Of a stretch of DNA of 64,000 nt, positions 25,587-34,107 are shown one piece after another (the first letter of the stretch is position 1; every line of letters starts with the position of its first letter). The notes beneath the pieces were generated by a model. That model was not told the DNA's origin and searched no databases. It saw only the letters and a program-made list of their open reading frames with translations. Origin of the DNA: Synechococcales cyanobacterium C42_A2020_086 (GTDB lineage: Bacteria; Cyanobacteriota; Cyanobacteriia; Elainellales; Elainellaceae). The stretch is taken from contig JACYLU010000028.1 in the NCBI GenBank assembly GCA_015272325.1, forward strand, positions 1 to 64,000, given 5' to 3'. A program made the translations under genes and the position numbers.

Positions 25587-26981
25587 ATGGTACAAGGACC
25601 TACTGATCTTGAGCAAGCGGCACCCAATGATTTAACCGTTGAGGGTGATGTTGTAGTTAGAAATGGTCGTCGAACCCGCATCCGTTTAGATAGAGAGACA
25701 GGCAGCATCTTTGCCCATAACAACGAGGGACAAATTGTCTTTCAATGGGAAATGCCAGGCAATAATCTGCGCTTTGGTGGCATTGGCAATGCCAACTCCA
25801 ATGCTGATGCTGATCTCGTCATGTTTAAAGGAAATGTAGCTAATCTACAAGATGTTAATCAGGCAACGTTTCATGTCAATACTGGCGCGGGTAGCGTGCG
25901 AATTGGCGGCAACGCAACGGCTGGGCAATCGGTTTGGCTAGACGCTAACAACAATCAAACCGCGTTTATAAGTGGCGCAAATGCAGATCTGATCCTCGGT
26001 GGACGGGGTACCAGCGGCAGCATTTTCCTGAGGGGGACAGCCGACTCTCCGCAAAACCGCATTCACCTAGATGCAGAGAACGCCAATATCTGGATCGGTG
26101 GGTTCGACCGAGACGGGGACATCTCAATCTTTGCGTCTAGCACAACCAATCCTAGCGATCCATCTCAAGCTTCGATCCGTTTGAACGGTGACACGGGTGC
26201 CCTCACTCTGGGAGGCAATGGTACAAATGGTGTGATTGCGCTGAGGAGTAGTGATACTAGAGACCGAATTCGTTTGGATGCAAACACAGGTGGTATTCGC
26301 AGTGGTGGGCACGAACGAAACGGATTTTTGGCAATTTTTCCGGCGAGTGCAACCGAGTTTGGTGACCCCTCTCAAGCCCCAATTTTTCTCAACGGCGAGA
26401 CTGGCAATATCCAGGTATCAGGAGTCAGATTTGGCGACGGCACGCTCCAAACCACAGCTCAGCTACGGGGACCCGAAGGAGAGCGAGGGCCCCAAGGACC
26501 ACAGGGACCCCAAGGAGAACCCGGTCCGCCAGGAATAGTGGATTTTACAACGACTCAGGCTCGCGTTTGGCAAGCCGCGGACGTCAACCGAGCCATTCAG
26601 ATGATCAACGCTGACGGAACTGTTGTTCAGTCCCTTCCTATCGATGGTCAGGTTAGCGATCAGGCATTGAAGACCAATTTCCAGGCTATTAATTCGCTGC
26701 GCGTGCTGGAGAAGTTGAGTACGCTGCGGATCAACCAGTGGAATTGGAAGAATGAAGACCCTAGCGTTGTTCATATTGGCCCAACTTCACAAGATTTCCT
26801 TGCCGCTTTTGGTTTGGGAAGCGACGAGCGGCAAATCAAACATGTTGATATGCATGGAGTGACGTTGGCATCGATTCAAGCGTTGCACCATCTCTTCGTT
26901 GAGCAACATTCGCAGATCAAGCAGCAACAGGAGAAGATTGAGTCGCTTGAAGCACAACTTGAAAACCTGCGGCGCCGATAG
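25587..26981 (+). CDS. Collagen-like fibre protein with C-terminal S74 chaperone of endosialidase
   Basis: A 464-residue protein. Residues ~20-290 are repetitive beta-strand units with Asn/Gly turns (IRLDRETGSIFAHN, IHLDAENANIWIGG, IRLNGDTGALTLGG, IRLDANTGGIRSGG, IFLNGETGNIQVSG), the pattern of trimeric fibre shafts. A short collagen-like run follows (GPEGERGPQGPQGPQGEPGP, ~293-313). The last ~110 residues are an S74 intramolecular chaperone: VSDQALKTNFQAI contains the Ser and Lys of the self-cleavage dyad in SDxxxK spacing, then HIGPTSQDF and a C-terminal coiled coil. S74 domains trimerise fibres and then cut themselves off. They are common on phage tail spikes; this copy is without other phage genes. 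AAGGAGAT precedes the ATG. Confidence 0.85.
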   Translation: MVQGPTDLEQAAPNDLTVEGDVVVRNGRRTRIRLDRETGSIFAHNNEGQIVFQWEMPGNNLRFGGIGNANSNADADLVMFKGNVANLQDVNQATFHVNTGAGSVRIGGNATAGQSVWLDANNNQTAFISGANADLILGGRGTSGSIFLRGTADSPQNRIHLDAENANIWIGGFDRDGDISIFASSTTNPSDPSQASIRLNGDTGALTLGGNGTNGVIALRSSDTRDRIRLDANTGGIRSGGHERNGFLAIFPASATEFGDPSQAPIFLNGETGNIQVSGVRFGDGTLQTTAQLRGPEGERGPQGPQGPQGEPGPPGIVDFTTTQARVWQAADVNRAIQMINADGTVVQSLPIDGQVSDQALKTNFQAINSLRVLEKLSTLRINQWNWKNEDPSVVHIGPTSQDFLAAFGLGSDERQIKHVDMHGVTLASIQALHHLFVEQHSQIKQQQEKIESLEAQLENLRRR

Positions 26982-27053
26982 GCAGAGGGGTAGGGTGGTT
27001 CGTTGCTCACCCTGCTCTCCAACTTGGCTTTAGGTCCAGTTCAACTCGCAGAG

Positions 27054-28232
27054 CTACCGACTGTCGAGCAAACGGTTCTCTAACGACTGGCTGACTCGTG
27101 AAATCAGGTAGCAAAATGCCCAGTAAATCGCGCCTATAAATAAATACACTTCGGCATGGCGTCCAATGAAGTCGGGGTTGGCCAAGACTGACGAGGAGAT
27201 GCCGAGGAGTTCCATGAAGCCAAAGACCGACAGTAGGGTTGTGGTTTTGAATAGGGTAATCGCTTCGCCGGCCAGTGCCGGAAGGACCAGCCGTAGTGCT
27301 TGGGGAAGCAGAACCAGCGCGATCGTCAGGACGGGATGCAAGCCAAGGGCGCGAGCGGCTTCGAGTTGACCTCGGGGAATCGCCTGCAAGCCACCCCGCA
27401 CAACTTCGGCAAGGTATGCCGCAGCAGTCATTGCCAGTCCAAGTGTCGCGGCGATTAGGGGATCGGGACGGGTCCAGTCTGGCGGCAGCAGCAGCGGCAG
27501 CATTACCAGCGCCATGAACAACACCCCAATCAGCGGCAAACCGCGCAGCACTTCGATGTAGATCGTCGAGGTCAGGCGGAGCACGGGCAGCGAACTTTGC
27601 CGTCCGAAGGCTAGCAACACCCCCAGCGGAAACGACAGCACCAGACTGACGGCAGCGGTGAATAGCGTCAGCAGCAGCCCGCCCCAGTTTGCAGTTGCAA
27701 CCTGCTGCAAGCCGAGACCTCCGCGAATCAGCCAGAGGAGGCTAGCACCGGATACAACTCCCAGCAGCGGCAGCCAGCGCAGCAGTGGTAGATTACGCCC
27801 CAGCCCGTCACCCAGCAAAACCAGCAGAATAGGCAACATCAGGCTCAGCTTGGCAACCAGCACCATTGGCATCACGGCAATCCCAACGGCAACAGCTACG
27901 CCAATCAGGAATGATCGATTCCGCAACGGCTGCCACGGTTGCTGCGGTCTTTGCACGCTGCCCCACGCCATACCGCCCACTAGCGCTAGCAGGGCCACGG
28001 CGATCCGCAGTCGCCACAGCCATTCGACTGGGTAGCGACCCACAAGAAATAGCTTGACGTTGGCTGCTAACACGGACCACTGAGCTTGAGTTGTGGCCCA
28101 GATCAGAACGGCTGTTATTCCCGGCACAATTGCCATCAGGAACACAACCGATAAGAGGCTATTCAACGGGGTGTCGAACAGCTTCTGCGTCCAGCGAGGG
28201 CTGCGGCAAAGGGGCGGGGGATCGAGAGACAT
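27054..28232 (-). CDS. natH: Amino-acid ABC transporter permease (NatH type)
   Basis: A 392-residue inner-membrane permease of the polar amino-acid HisM/AapM family. Hydrophobic segments start at ~25. The conserved permease core is near residues 190-370: TIYIEVLRGLPLIGVLF, the EAA loop EVVRGGLQAIPRGQLEAARALGL, and LPALAGEAITLFKTTTL. It is the third gene of a natFGH operon (39 bases after natG). The matching ATPase (BgtA in Synechocystis and Anabaena, shared with other importers) is not in this operon, consistent with its separate location in cyanobacteria. Confidence 0.85.
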   Translation of the reverse strand: MSLDPPPLCRSPRWTQKLFDTPLNSLLSVVFLMAIVPGITAVLIWATTQAQWSVLAANVKLFLVGRYPVEWLWRLRIAVALLALVGGMAWGSVQRPQQPWQPLRNRSFLIGVAVAVGIAVMPMVLVAKLSLMLPILLVLLGDGLGRNLPLLRWLPLLGVVSGASLLWLIRGGLGLQQVATANWGGLLLTLFTAAVSLVLSFPLGVLLAFGRQSSLPVLRLTSTIYIEVLRGLPLIGVLFMALVMLPLLLPPDWTRPDPLIAATLGLAMTAAAYLAEVVRGGLQAIPRGQLEAARALGLHPVLTIALVLLPQALRLVLPALAGEAITLFKTTTLLSVFGFMELLGISSSVLANPDFIGRHAEVYLFIGAIYWAFCYLISRVSQSLENRLLDSR

Positions 28233-28271
28233 CGGAGACTAAGCAGGTAAGAAGTGAAAAAACTGTAACCA

Positions 28272-29426
28272 CTAACGATCGTGAATTTGCAGCGAACGGT
28301 TGAATGCATTCATTAACAGCGAAATGCTGAGATTGGTACTCAGATAGGTGATTATCAAAATTAGCATTGTCTCTACGGCGCGTCCGGCTCGGTTGAAGGT
28401 GGTGTTGGCAACGAAGTAGAGATCGGGATAGCCGATGGCGATCGCCAAGCTCGTTCCTTTGAGTAAATTCAGATATTGATTCGTTAAAGGCGGCACGATC
28501 GCTGGCAGCGCCTGTGGGACAATGACTGTCAAAAGCGCGATCGGCGACTTCAGTCCCAGGGCTTGAGCCGCTTCCCATTGCCCTTGCGGAACCGACTGAA
28601 TGCCCGCCCGCACAATTTCCGCGATGAAGCTGCCGATAAACAACGTCAGACCCACCAGCAGCGAGGTAAATTCGGGGCTGAACTGCAAGCCGCCTTCTAG
28701 CTGATTGGTATCGCTGATGCGCGGCAAATCGATGGCCAAGGGTCCCGTTTGCGTCAGAACAGCAGCGAGCAGAATGGCGATCGCGATAGTTGCAACCCAC
28801 CACTGCGGTCGGTCACCTTGCCGGAATCGCCGCAGCCCTATGCCTGCAAGCAGTCCTAAACTCAGCAGCAGCAACCAGGTAACGCTGCCCGAGGTCAGGG
28901 TAAACCAGGGAATGGCGATGCCGCGATTAGTGATGTAGCTGCCGGCAATGGCGCTCGGTTGGGTTTCGATGTGGGGCAACTGGGCGAAGCCGACGAAATA
29001 CCAGAACAAGAGCTGTAGCAGCAGTGGCGTGTTGCGGCAGATCTCGATATACAGCGTGGCAGCCTGATGCAGAAGTGGGTTGGCGGACAGGCGAGCGATG
29101 CCGATCATGAACCCGACTAAGGTCGCGAAGATGATGCCGATGATCGTCACGCGCAGGGTATTCGCGAGTCCGACGAGCAGCGCCTGAGCAATGCTGTCGC
29201 TGGGGCTGTAGGGAATTAGATATTCACCAATGGCAAAGGAGGCGGGCGCGCTGAGAAAATCAAATCCGATTGGGATTCCGGCTTGGTGCAGGTTTTGCGT
29301 CAGGTTACGCCCCAGCAGGGTTCCGACTCCAACGAGCAGCAGCACCAATCCAGCCTGTCCAGCAATGGGCCAGAAGCGGACGTCGCGCAGCAGCGGCAGG
29401 CGATTGAACAGAATCCTGATTAGCAT
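28272..29426 (-). CDS. natG: Amino-acid ABC transporter permease (NatG type)
   Basis: A 384-residue permease of the AapQ/NatG family. LANTLRVTIIGIIFATLVGF starts the permease domain; LYIEICRNTPLLLQLLFW is an early conserved segment; the EAA loop is ...EIVRAGIQSVPQGQWEAAQALGL and QALPAIVPPLTNQYLNLLKG. An extended periplasmic/TM insert separates the two halves, as in NatG/AapQ. The start codon directly abuts the natF stop (TAAATG), so the two are translationally linked. Confidence 0.87.
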   Translation of the reverse strand: MLIRILFNRLPLLRDVRFWPIAGQAGLVLLLVGVGTLLGRNLTQNLHQAGIPIGFDFLSAPASFAIGEYLIPYSPSDSIAQALLVGLANTLRVTIIGIIFATLVGFMIGIARLSANPLLHQAATLYIEICRNTPLLLQLLFWYFVGFAQLPHIETQPSAIAGSYITNRGIAIPWFTLTSGSVTWLLLLSLGLLAGIGLRRFRQGDRPQWWVATIAIAILLAAVLTQTGPLAIDLPRISDTNQLEGGLQFSPEFTSLLVGLTLFIGSFIAEIVRAGIQSVPQGQWEAAQALGLKSPIALLTVIVPQALPAIVPPLTNQYLNLLKGTSLAIAIGYPDLYFVANTTFNRAGRAVETMLILIITYLSTNLSISLLMNAFNRSLQIHDR

Positions 29427-30524
29427 TTACCGAAAGGGGGGAGAGTACAGCAAGCCGCCTTTCGTCCAAAGCTGGTTGGGACCACGCTCGATCTGCAGCG
29501 GCGAATCGGCTCCCAAGTTGCGATCGTAAATTTCAGCATAGTTGCCCACCTGCTTGATGACGCGCCGCGCAAAGTCATGGCTAAGTCCCAGCCCGTCACC
29601 GATGTTGCCCTCAACGCCCAGAAACCGACGCACATCCGGGTCTTGGCTACTGGCGGCAATCTGATCGACGTTCTGCGACGTGATCCCGTATTCCTCTGCT
29701 TGAATCAGTGCGTTCACAGTCCAAGTCAGGATGCTGTGCCACTGATGATCGCCACCCTTGACGCCGGGAGCGAGCGGTTCTTTGGAGAGCACGTCTGCGA
29801 AAATCACATGCTCGGTCGGATTCGCCAGTTTCGATCGTTGTGCCACCAAACCAGATCGATCGGTGGTGACGGCATCACAGCGCCCCTGCTCATAGGCAGT
29901 AAAAGTGGCATCACGGCTTTCAAACACGACGGGTTGGTAGGGAATGTTGCGCTTTCGGAACTGGTCCGCTAAATTCAGTTCGGTGGTGGAGCCGGTTTGT
30001 ACGCAAATGGATTTGCCGGACAAGCTGGCTAAATCGGTGATGCCCGAGCGTTGCTTCACCATGATGCCTTGCCCGTCATAGAGCACAATGGGACCAAACG
30101 CCACACCTACTGCCGCTTGGCGGCTAATCGTCACCGTCACCATCTGGCTGATCACGTCAATGCTGCCGGTTTGAATCGAGGTAAATCGCTGCGTCGCGCC
30201 GAGCTGCCGAAACTCGACTTTGTTGGAATCATTCAAAACCGCCACTGCCACCGCTCGACAGATATCCACATCCAAGCCGCTGTACTGCCCCTGCGGATCG
30301 ACAAAGCTAAAGCCGGGAACCTTGCCGCTGGTTCCGCAAATCAACTGCCCGCGTTGTTTGACCCTATCAAGTTGGCGAATTGGCGAACTAGGGGCAGTGC
30401 TGGTTTGCTGCTGATTGGCAGCCGCGCAGCTCATCACTCCGCTCAGCATCACAATTGCTCCGGCAACGAGCGGGCTGGAACGGCTGATTTTACAGCGCAG
30501 CAAGTGTGTGACTTTCTTTAACAT
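29427..30524 (-). CDS. natF: Amino-acid ABC transporter substrate-binding lipoprotein (NatF type)
   Basis: A 365-residue periplasmic binding protein. The N-terminus has a basic region, a hydrophobic stretch and GVMSC, a lipobox-like site (Cys ~33). The family signature appears in LICGTSGKVPGFSFVDPQGQ and the strongly conserved YSGLDVDICRAVAVAVL, followed by SGKSICVQTGSTTELNLADQ. It is first in the natFGH operon, which takes up acidic and neutral amino acids in Anabaena and Synechocystis. Divergent from the frameshifted DisA_N-like gene. Confidence 0.87.
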   Translation of the reverse strand: MLKKVTHLLRCKISRSSPLVAGAIVMLSGVMSCAAANQQQTSTAPSSPIRQLDRVKQRGQLICGTSGKVPGFSFVDPQGQYSGLDVDICRAVAVAVLNDSNKVEFRQLGATQRFTSIQTGSIDVISQMVTVTISRQAAVGVAFGPIVLYDGQGIMVKQRSGITDLASLSGKSICVQTGSTTELNLADQFRKRNIPYQPVVFESRDATFTAYEQGRCDAVTTDRSGLVAQRSKLANPTEHVIFADVLSKEPLAPGVKGGDHQWHSILTWTVNALIQAEEYGITSQNVDQIAASSQDPDVRRFLGVEGNIGDGLGLSHDFARRVIKQVGNYAEIYDRNLGADSPLQIERGPNQLWTKGGLLYSPPFR

Positions 30525-30734
30525 CTATTTCTCCAACGATCTTCTCCAACAATCGCGTCTGGTTATTCAGAGGATCTCTTCCTGAACTGTGATTCGATAA
30601 AACGCAAATGAGAACACAAATGAGCTGTATGGTTTTCAGTCCATACGTCAGAGCGTATCATCTCGTGCTTATGGGCTGAAGAACCACACGCTTGCCTCCC
30701 GATTCACAATGGGAAAGGAGCATACGGACTCGGG
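30525..30734. promoter_or_regulatory. Divergent intergenic region with hairpin
   Basis: About 210 bases between natF (minus) and the DisA_N-like gene (plus). GTATGG and CCATAC near 30628-30647 form an inverted repeat. A GGAAAGGAG ribosome-binding-site-like stretch near 30712-30719 precedes the plus-strand ATG by 15 bases. No NtcA box (GTA-N8-TAC) was found here. Confidence 0.35.
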
Positions 30735-31684
30735 ATGGCAGAGATTCTTAGAACAGAGCAGATAGAGTTGGCACTGAGCACTTGTCGGTTTCGCAATCCT
30801 TTGTGTTATGGGATTATGCCTATGGGCTATGGTTTGCAACTGCACGGATTCGCCGCTCTATCATAAGTTTGCTCAAGACACGACGTTTGAGCTGCAGGTG
30901 GCTCGCAAATTGGCGGATCAATACCGAGATTCTACAGGCGATTCTGGCGTTTTGTGTTTATGAGTTGAGTCCCCAGAAGATTGGAGCGACGCTGGTCTGG
31001 TGTTTGGAGGACTTGAACCCGACGGATGTGCAGCGACTTCTTCCCAATTCCAGTACGGGTAGCCTTCAGGAACAAATTCAGCTTGACGTTCGCGAAGGCG
31101 TAGACCGATCGATTCTCTGCCATATTCTTACCTACACTGACGGAGCGGTGTTTCTGACGCCCGAGGGGATTGTAGCCGGCGGTGGCGCTCATTTGAAGTA
31201 TTCTGAAACTAGCCGCAGCCTGATTCCGGCTTATCGCGGCACGCGTCACACCTCAGCCAAACGCTTTTCGTTTGATTTTTCCGAAACGGTGGTGTTTGCC
31301 GTGTCGAGCGATGGCTTGGTGACGGTCTTCTCAGGCGGCATGAATATTGTTCATCTCACCGGGAATGGAGCAGTGCCAGAAGCGGAAGCACTCGCCGCAT
31401 TCTCACCCGATCTGGCATCCCCCAGCACTGCTGATCTGGTTGAATGTCAGCGCTGTCGCAAAATCTTCAAGATCCAAATGGCGAATTTGGCTCAGGTGGA
31501 ACAACAGGTGCCATGTCCCGTCTGTCGCCATATCCTTAACTCGACCTGCTGGAATGTGCTCGAGGTCTATGTGATTAAACAGCGTTCTCTATCTAGTCCT
31601 CTGTCTAGTCCTCTGTGCACTTTGGGTGCAGCAAACCCGCAACTAGTGCTCCCTTCAAACTCATCAGCACAAACTCAGGATTGA
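30735..31684 (+). pseudogene. DisA_N (diadenylate cyclase-like) protein, two frameshifts
   Basis: Coding similarity moves through three frames. It begins MAEILRTEQIELALSTCRF at 30735, continues through PLCYGIMPMGYGLQL, moves at ~30858 to LYHKFAQDTTFELQVARKLA, and moves again at ~30930 to QAILAFCVYELSPQKIGATL. The last frame is open to 31684. The DAC/DisA_N domain shows TDGAVFLTPEGIVAGGGAHL (DGA motif) and AYRGTRHTSAKRFSFD, where canonical enzymes have RHR. A C-terminal zinc-ribbon-like CQRCRKIF...CPVCRH follows. Canonical DAC enzymes make c-di-AMP; the RHT residue makes activity doubtful. An alternative short start inside the last frame (30782) would lose the N-terminal third of the match. 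Confidence 0.7.
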
Positions 31685-31688
31685 CTAA

Positions 31689-31934
31689 ACTGGCAGCGTA
31701 TCCCTTAATCCTGGACTTAATGCTGGCTTTAAATACTTTAAATATTCTTTTTTCGACGATGAAGCCCCGCCCCCAACAGCACCAGACATTCCAGATGCTG
31801 AATCCGCCAAAGTGCCTGAGTGCTGGAGCAATACCTATTTGCCGGGTGACGCTGCCGCAGGGTGCACGCTCGATCACCTGGCCCGACCCCAGATCCTTAC
31901 GGGTAGTTCGCAACGAGCATCGACCTATTTCTAG
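31689..31934 (+). other. Open stretch with coding look but no start codon
   Basis: An 81-codon open frame without ATG/GTG/TTG near its beginning reads NPGLNAGFKYFKYSFFDDE, a PPPTAPDIPDAESAKVPECW segment, then SNTYLPGDAAAGCTLDHLA. The composition and Cys/Trp placement look like real protein rather than noise. It may be the 3' remnant of a decayed gene. I do not recognise the family. Confidence 0.3.
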
Positions 31935-31952
31935 TCGTTCTCTTTAGTCTTC

Positions 31953-32252
31953 TTAGTCTTCGCTAGCTGAATGAGGATCGCCGCTAAAGGGCTGCACCCC
32001 GATTGCTGGATAGTCATCGTGGCTGGGGCTAAAAAGTTCTAGCACCGCCTGAGCAAGCTCAGCTAGAAATCCTGGTTTCTTCACGGCCACCTCAGCAATC
32101 GCTTCTTTCACTTGGTCGGATGAAAACGCCAATCCCTGCGCTTTCCCCAATTCCACGAGTTCGTTAAAGCTGGATGCAGCTTCGAGTTGATGCTTGAGCT
32201 GTTTATTCGTGGAGGCTCTGGCAAATAGTGTAAAAACGTTTTCTTTAGACAT
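31953..32252 (-). CDS. Nif11-domain (NHLP leader-like) protein
   Basis: A 99-residue protein. MSKENVFTLFARASTNKQLKHQL, then AASSFNELVELGKAQGLAFSSD and QVKEAIAEVA match the Nif11 domain, which occurs alone or as the leader of cyanobacterial RiPP precursors. The usual Gly-Gly cleavage motif and a Cys/Ser/Thr-rich core are absent: the C-terminal tail is HDDYPAIGVQPFSGDPHSASED-like and acidic. No LanM, cyclodehydratase or peptidase-transporter is nearby, so a stand-alone Nif11 protein is more likely than a peptide precursor. Confidence 0.75.
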   Translation of the reverse strand: MSKENVFTLFARASTNKQLKHQLEAASSFNELVELGKAQGLAFSSDQVKEAIAEVAVKKPGFLAELAQAVLELFSPSHDDYPAIGVQPFSGDPHSASED

Positions 32253-32572
32253 ATAGCCCTTTTGAATAATTCTGAATCACAGCGTGGGGTTAAGTGACCG
32301 AATGCGAAAAATCGCAAGTATGGTCGAATATAGGCTTACTAGGCCCATTGTATCTGTCTGCTCGCGGCCACAAACCAGTCAACAGGTTAAGACTGATGAA
32401 CTCGCGCCACTGGAAGAAGCCTGGTAGAATCTCTTACGGCACCCCTACCCGAGGAGAGAGTCTGGTATCGATAGCTGGGTTCAAAATTAGAAAGGAATCG
32501 CAAGGGCTACCGCACCTGCTGGGCGGAATGGAACAGTTACACTGCATCTGACCTTAACCAAGGAACGTTGAA
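32253..32572. other. Intergenic region, no supported gene
   Basis: About 320 bases between the Nif11 gene (minus) and the hydroxylase gene (plus). A weak 85-codon open frame exists at 32294-32551 but has no recognisable motif and no good ribosome-binding site. AAGGAA at 32560-32565 belongs to the next gene. Confidence 0.35.
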
Positions 32573-33433
32573 TTGCCGGATCACTCATTTTGGTTTTATC
32601 TCTTTGCTTTTTTGGGCATTATTCCGAGTCGCTATTTCCTAATTGCAGGAGGAATTTACTGGGCTTGCTACACGGCTGGGGGACAGGCCCTTTCAAAGAC
32701 CCTTTTAGAAAAAACAATCGTTGGAAAAAACGCCCTTGGAAAAACGATAGTACGTGAGTTCTTTGTGAGCCGCAGCCTGCGTCGCTCGCCGCCTTCGCCT
32801 CAGTCCATTCAAAAGGATGTGGAGCTGTCACTGCTCTCTGCCGTGATCTTTGCCTTTGCCGCCGCTGCGATCATGGTGGCATACGATCAGGGACTTACGC
32901 GGCTCTATACTGACCTCGATCGCGATGGGCTGGGGTATCTAGGAGCCAGTTTTGGGCTAGTGCTGCTGCTGCAAGATGCCTACTTCTACATCGTGCATCG
33001 TCTGTTTCATCGCCCGCTGCTGTTTCGCTGGGTGCATCGAGGCCATCATCGCTCGGGAGATCCGACCCCTTGGACTTCGTTCGCCTTTGATCCGGCGGAA
33101 GCGATTGCTCAAGCCCTCTTTTTCGTGGGCATTGTGTTTGTGATGCCGCTGCATTTTATCGCCTTGATTGCAGTTCTGATGACCATGTCGGTTTGGTCTG
33201 TGTGGAATCATCTGGGCTTTGAACTGTTTCCTGCGGCTTTTGCCCGGCACTGGTTCAGCAAATGGTTAATTGGTCCCACCCATCATTCCATTCATCATCG
33301 GAAATATACCGTGCACTATGGGTTGTACTTCACCTTCTGGGACAAGCTGTTTGGCACCCAAGATGCCCAGTACGAGAATGAATTTGATGGAGCGCTGCAA
33401 CCGTCACGCGGCGAAGTTTTGCAGCGAGATTGA
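32573..33433 (+). CDS. Sterol desaturase / fatty-acid hydroxylase family membrane protein
   Basis: A 286-residue membrane di-iron protein. The family's histidine boxes are clear: HRLFH followed by WVHRGHH (HxxxH and HxxHH) near residues 142-160, HFIALI at ~200, and THHSIHHRKYTVHYG (HHxxHH) near 245. Hydrophobic segments lie at ~5-35, ~85-105, ~120-140 and ~185-210. These enzymes hydroxylate or desaturate lipids or carotenoids. The start is TTG at 32573 with AAGGAA 7 bases upstream; the next Met is too far inside. The substrate is unknown. Confidence 0.82.
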   Translation: MPDHSFWFYLFAFLGIIPSRYFLIAGGIYWACYTAGGQALSKTLLEKTIVGKNALGKTIVREFFVSRSLRRSPPSPQSIQKDVELSLLSAVIFAFAAAAIMVAYDQGLTRLYTDLDRDGLGYLGASFGLVLLLQDAYFYIVHRLFHRPLLFRWVHRGHHRSGDPTPWTSFAFDPAEAIAQALFFVGIVFVMPLHFIALIAVLMTMSVWSVWNHLGFELFPAAFARHWFSKWLIGPTHHSIHHRKYTVHYGLYFTFWDKLFGTQDAQYENEFDGALQPSRGEVLQRD

Positions 33434-33606
33434 ACTCCAATAGCAATAGCCCCAGCTCTACAGCCAGGGCTACGGCTTGAACCAATTCAGCCAACCCAAA
33501 CGGGTATTGGAGGTTATCGGCTATCTCCATCCGCTTCCAGATCACTAGATCAGCATCAGCAGAGAGGGAGCCTGAGATCAAACCTTTGTTTCAACAAGCT
33601 TCAACC

Positions 33607-33909
33607 TTAATAGCGACGGGAAAAGCTGCCGTTACGGCTGCCGCCACCGCTAAAAGAATTGCGGTCTTCGCGAGGCTTGGCTTTGTTGACCTTTAGATCG
33701 CGACCCATCCATTCTGCTCCATCTAGAGCATCAATAGCCGCTTGCTCTTCAGTATCGCTGATCATTTCCACGAAGGCAAAGCCACGAACGCGGCCAGTTT
33801 CGCGATCTGTGGGCAGATGCACGCGCTTAACGCCGCCATATTCTGCAAACACAGCATTCAGATCAGCTTCTGTAACCTCATAGGACAGGTTACCAATGTA
33901 AATCGACAT
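33607..33909 (-). CDS. RRM-type RNA-binding protein with Gly-rich tail
   Basis: A 100-residue protein of the cyanobacterial Rbp class. A single RRM has RNP-2 IYIGNL (residues 3-8) and RNP-1 RGFAFVEM (~43-50), followed by a short Gly/Ser/Arg tail (SFSGGGSRNGSFSRRY). Such proteins are cold-induced and affect mRNA stability and localisation. The leader (33910-34060) is long, as is common for this class, but no specific motif was identified. Confidence 0.92.
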   Translation of the reverse strand: MSIYIGNLSYEVTEADLNAVFAEYGGVKRVHLPTDRETGRVRGFAFVEMISDTEEQAAIDALDGAEWMGRDLKVNKAKPREDRNSFSGGGSRNGSFSRRY

Positions 33910-34107
33910 AGAGGATCTCCAAAATCAGAGGGTGTAGAGAGTGAGATTTCGGAGAGAAGCCTGCTAATAAAACCCGTGAAAAACGTGTCAATACTAGAAA
34001 CAAACACTGCAACCGATAACTTATTCTCGTCTTCTATCCTAACACCTGATCTGCAAAATGTTTGGAATTGGTGATACCCTTACCCGTTCAATGGGTCTGG
34101 ATTTTGT

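Noticed and set aside
25587-26981. Prophage
   Set aside because: Only a fibre-like gene; no capsid, portal, terminase, tail or integrase genes in the flanks.
31953-32252. RiPP precursor call for the Nif11 protein
   Set aside because: No Gly-Gly leader cleavage site, no modifiable core and no modification genes nearby.
32294-32551. 85-codon plus-strand open frame as a mobile-element fragment
   Set aside because: No transposase or reverse-transcriptase motif, no terminal repeats and no ribosome-binding site.
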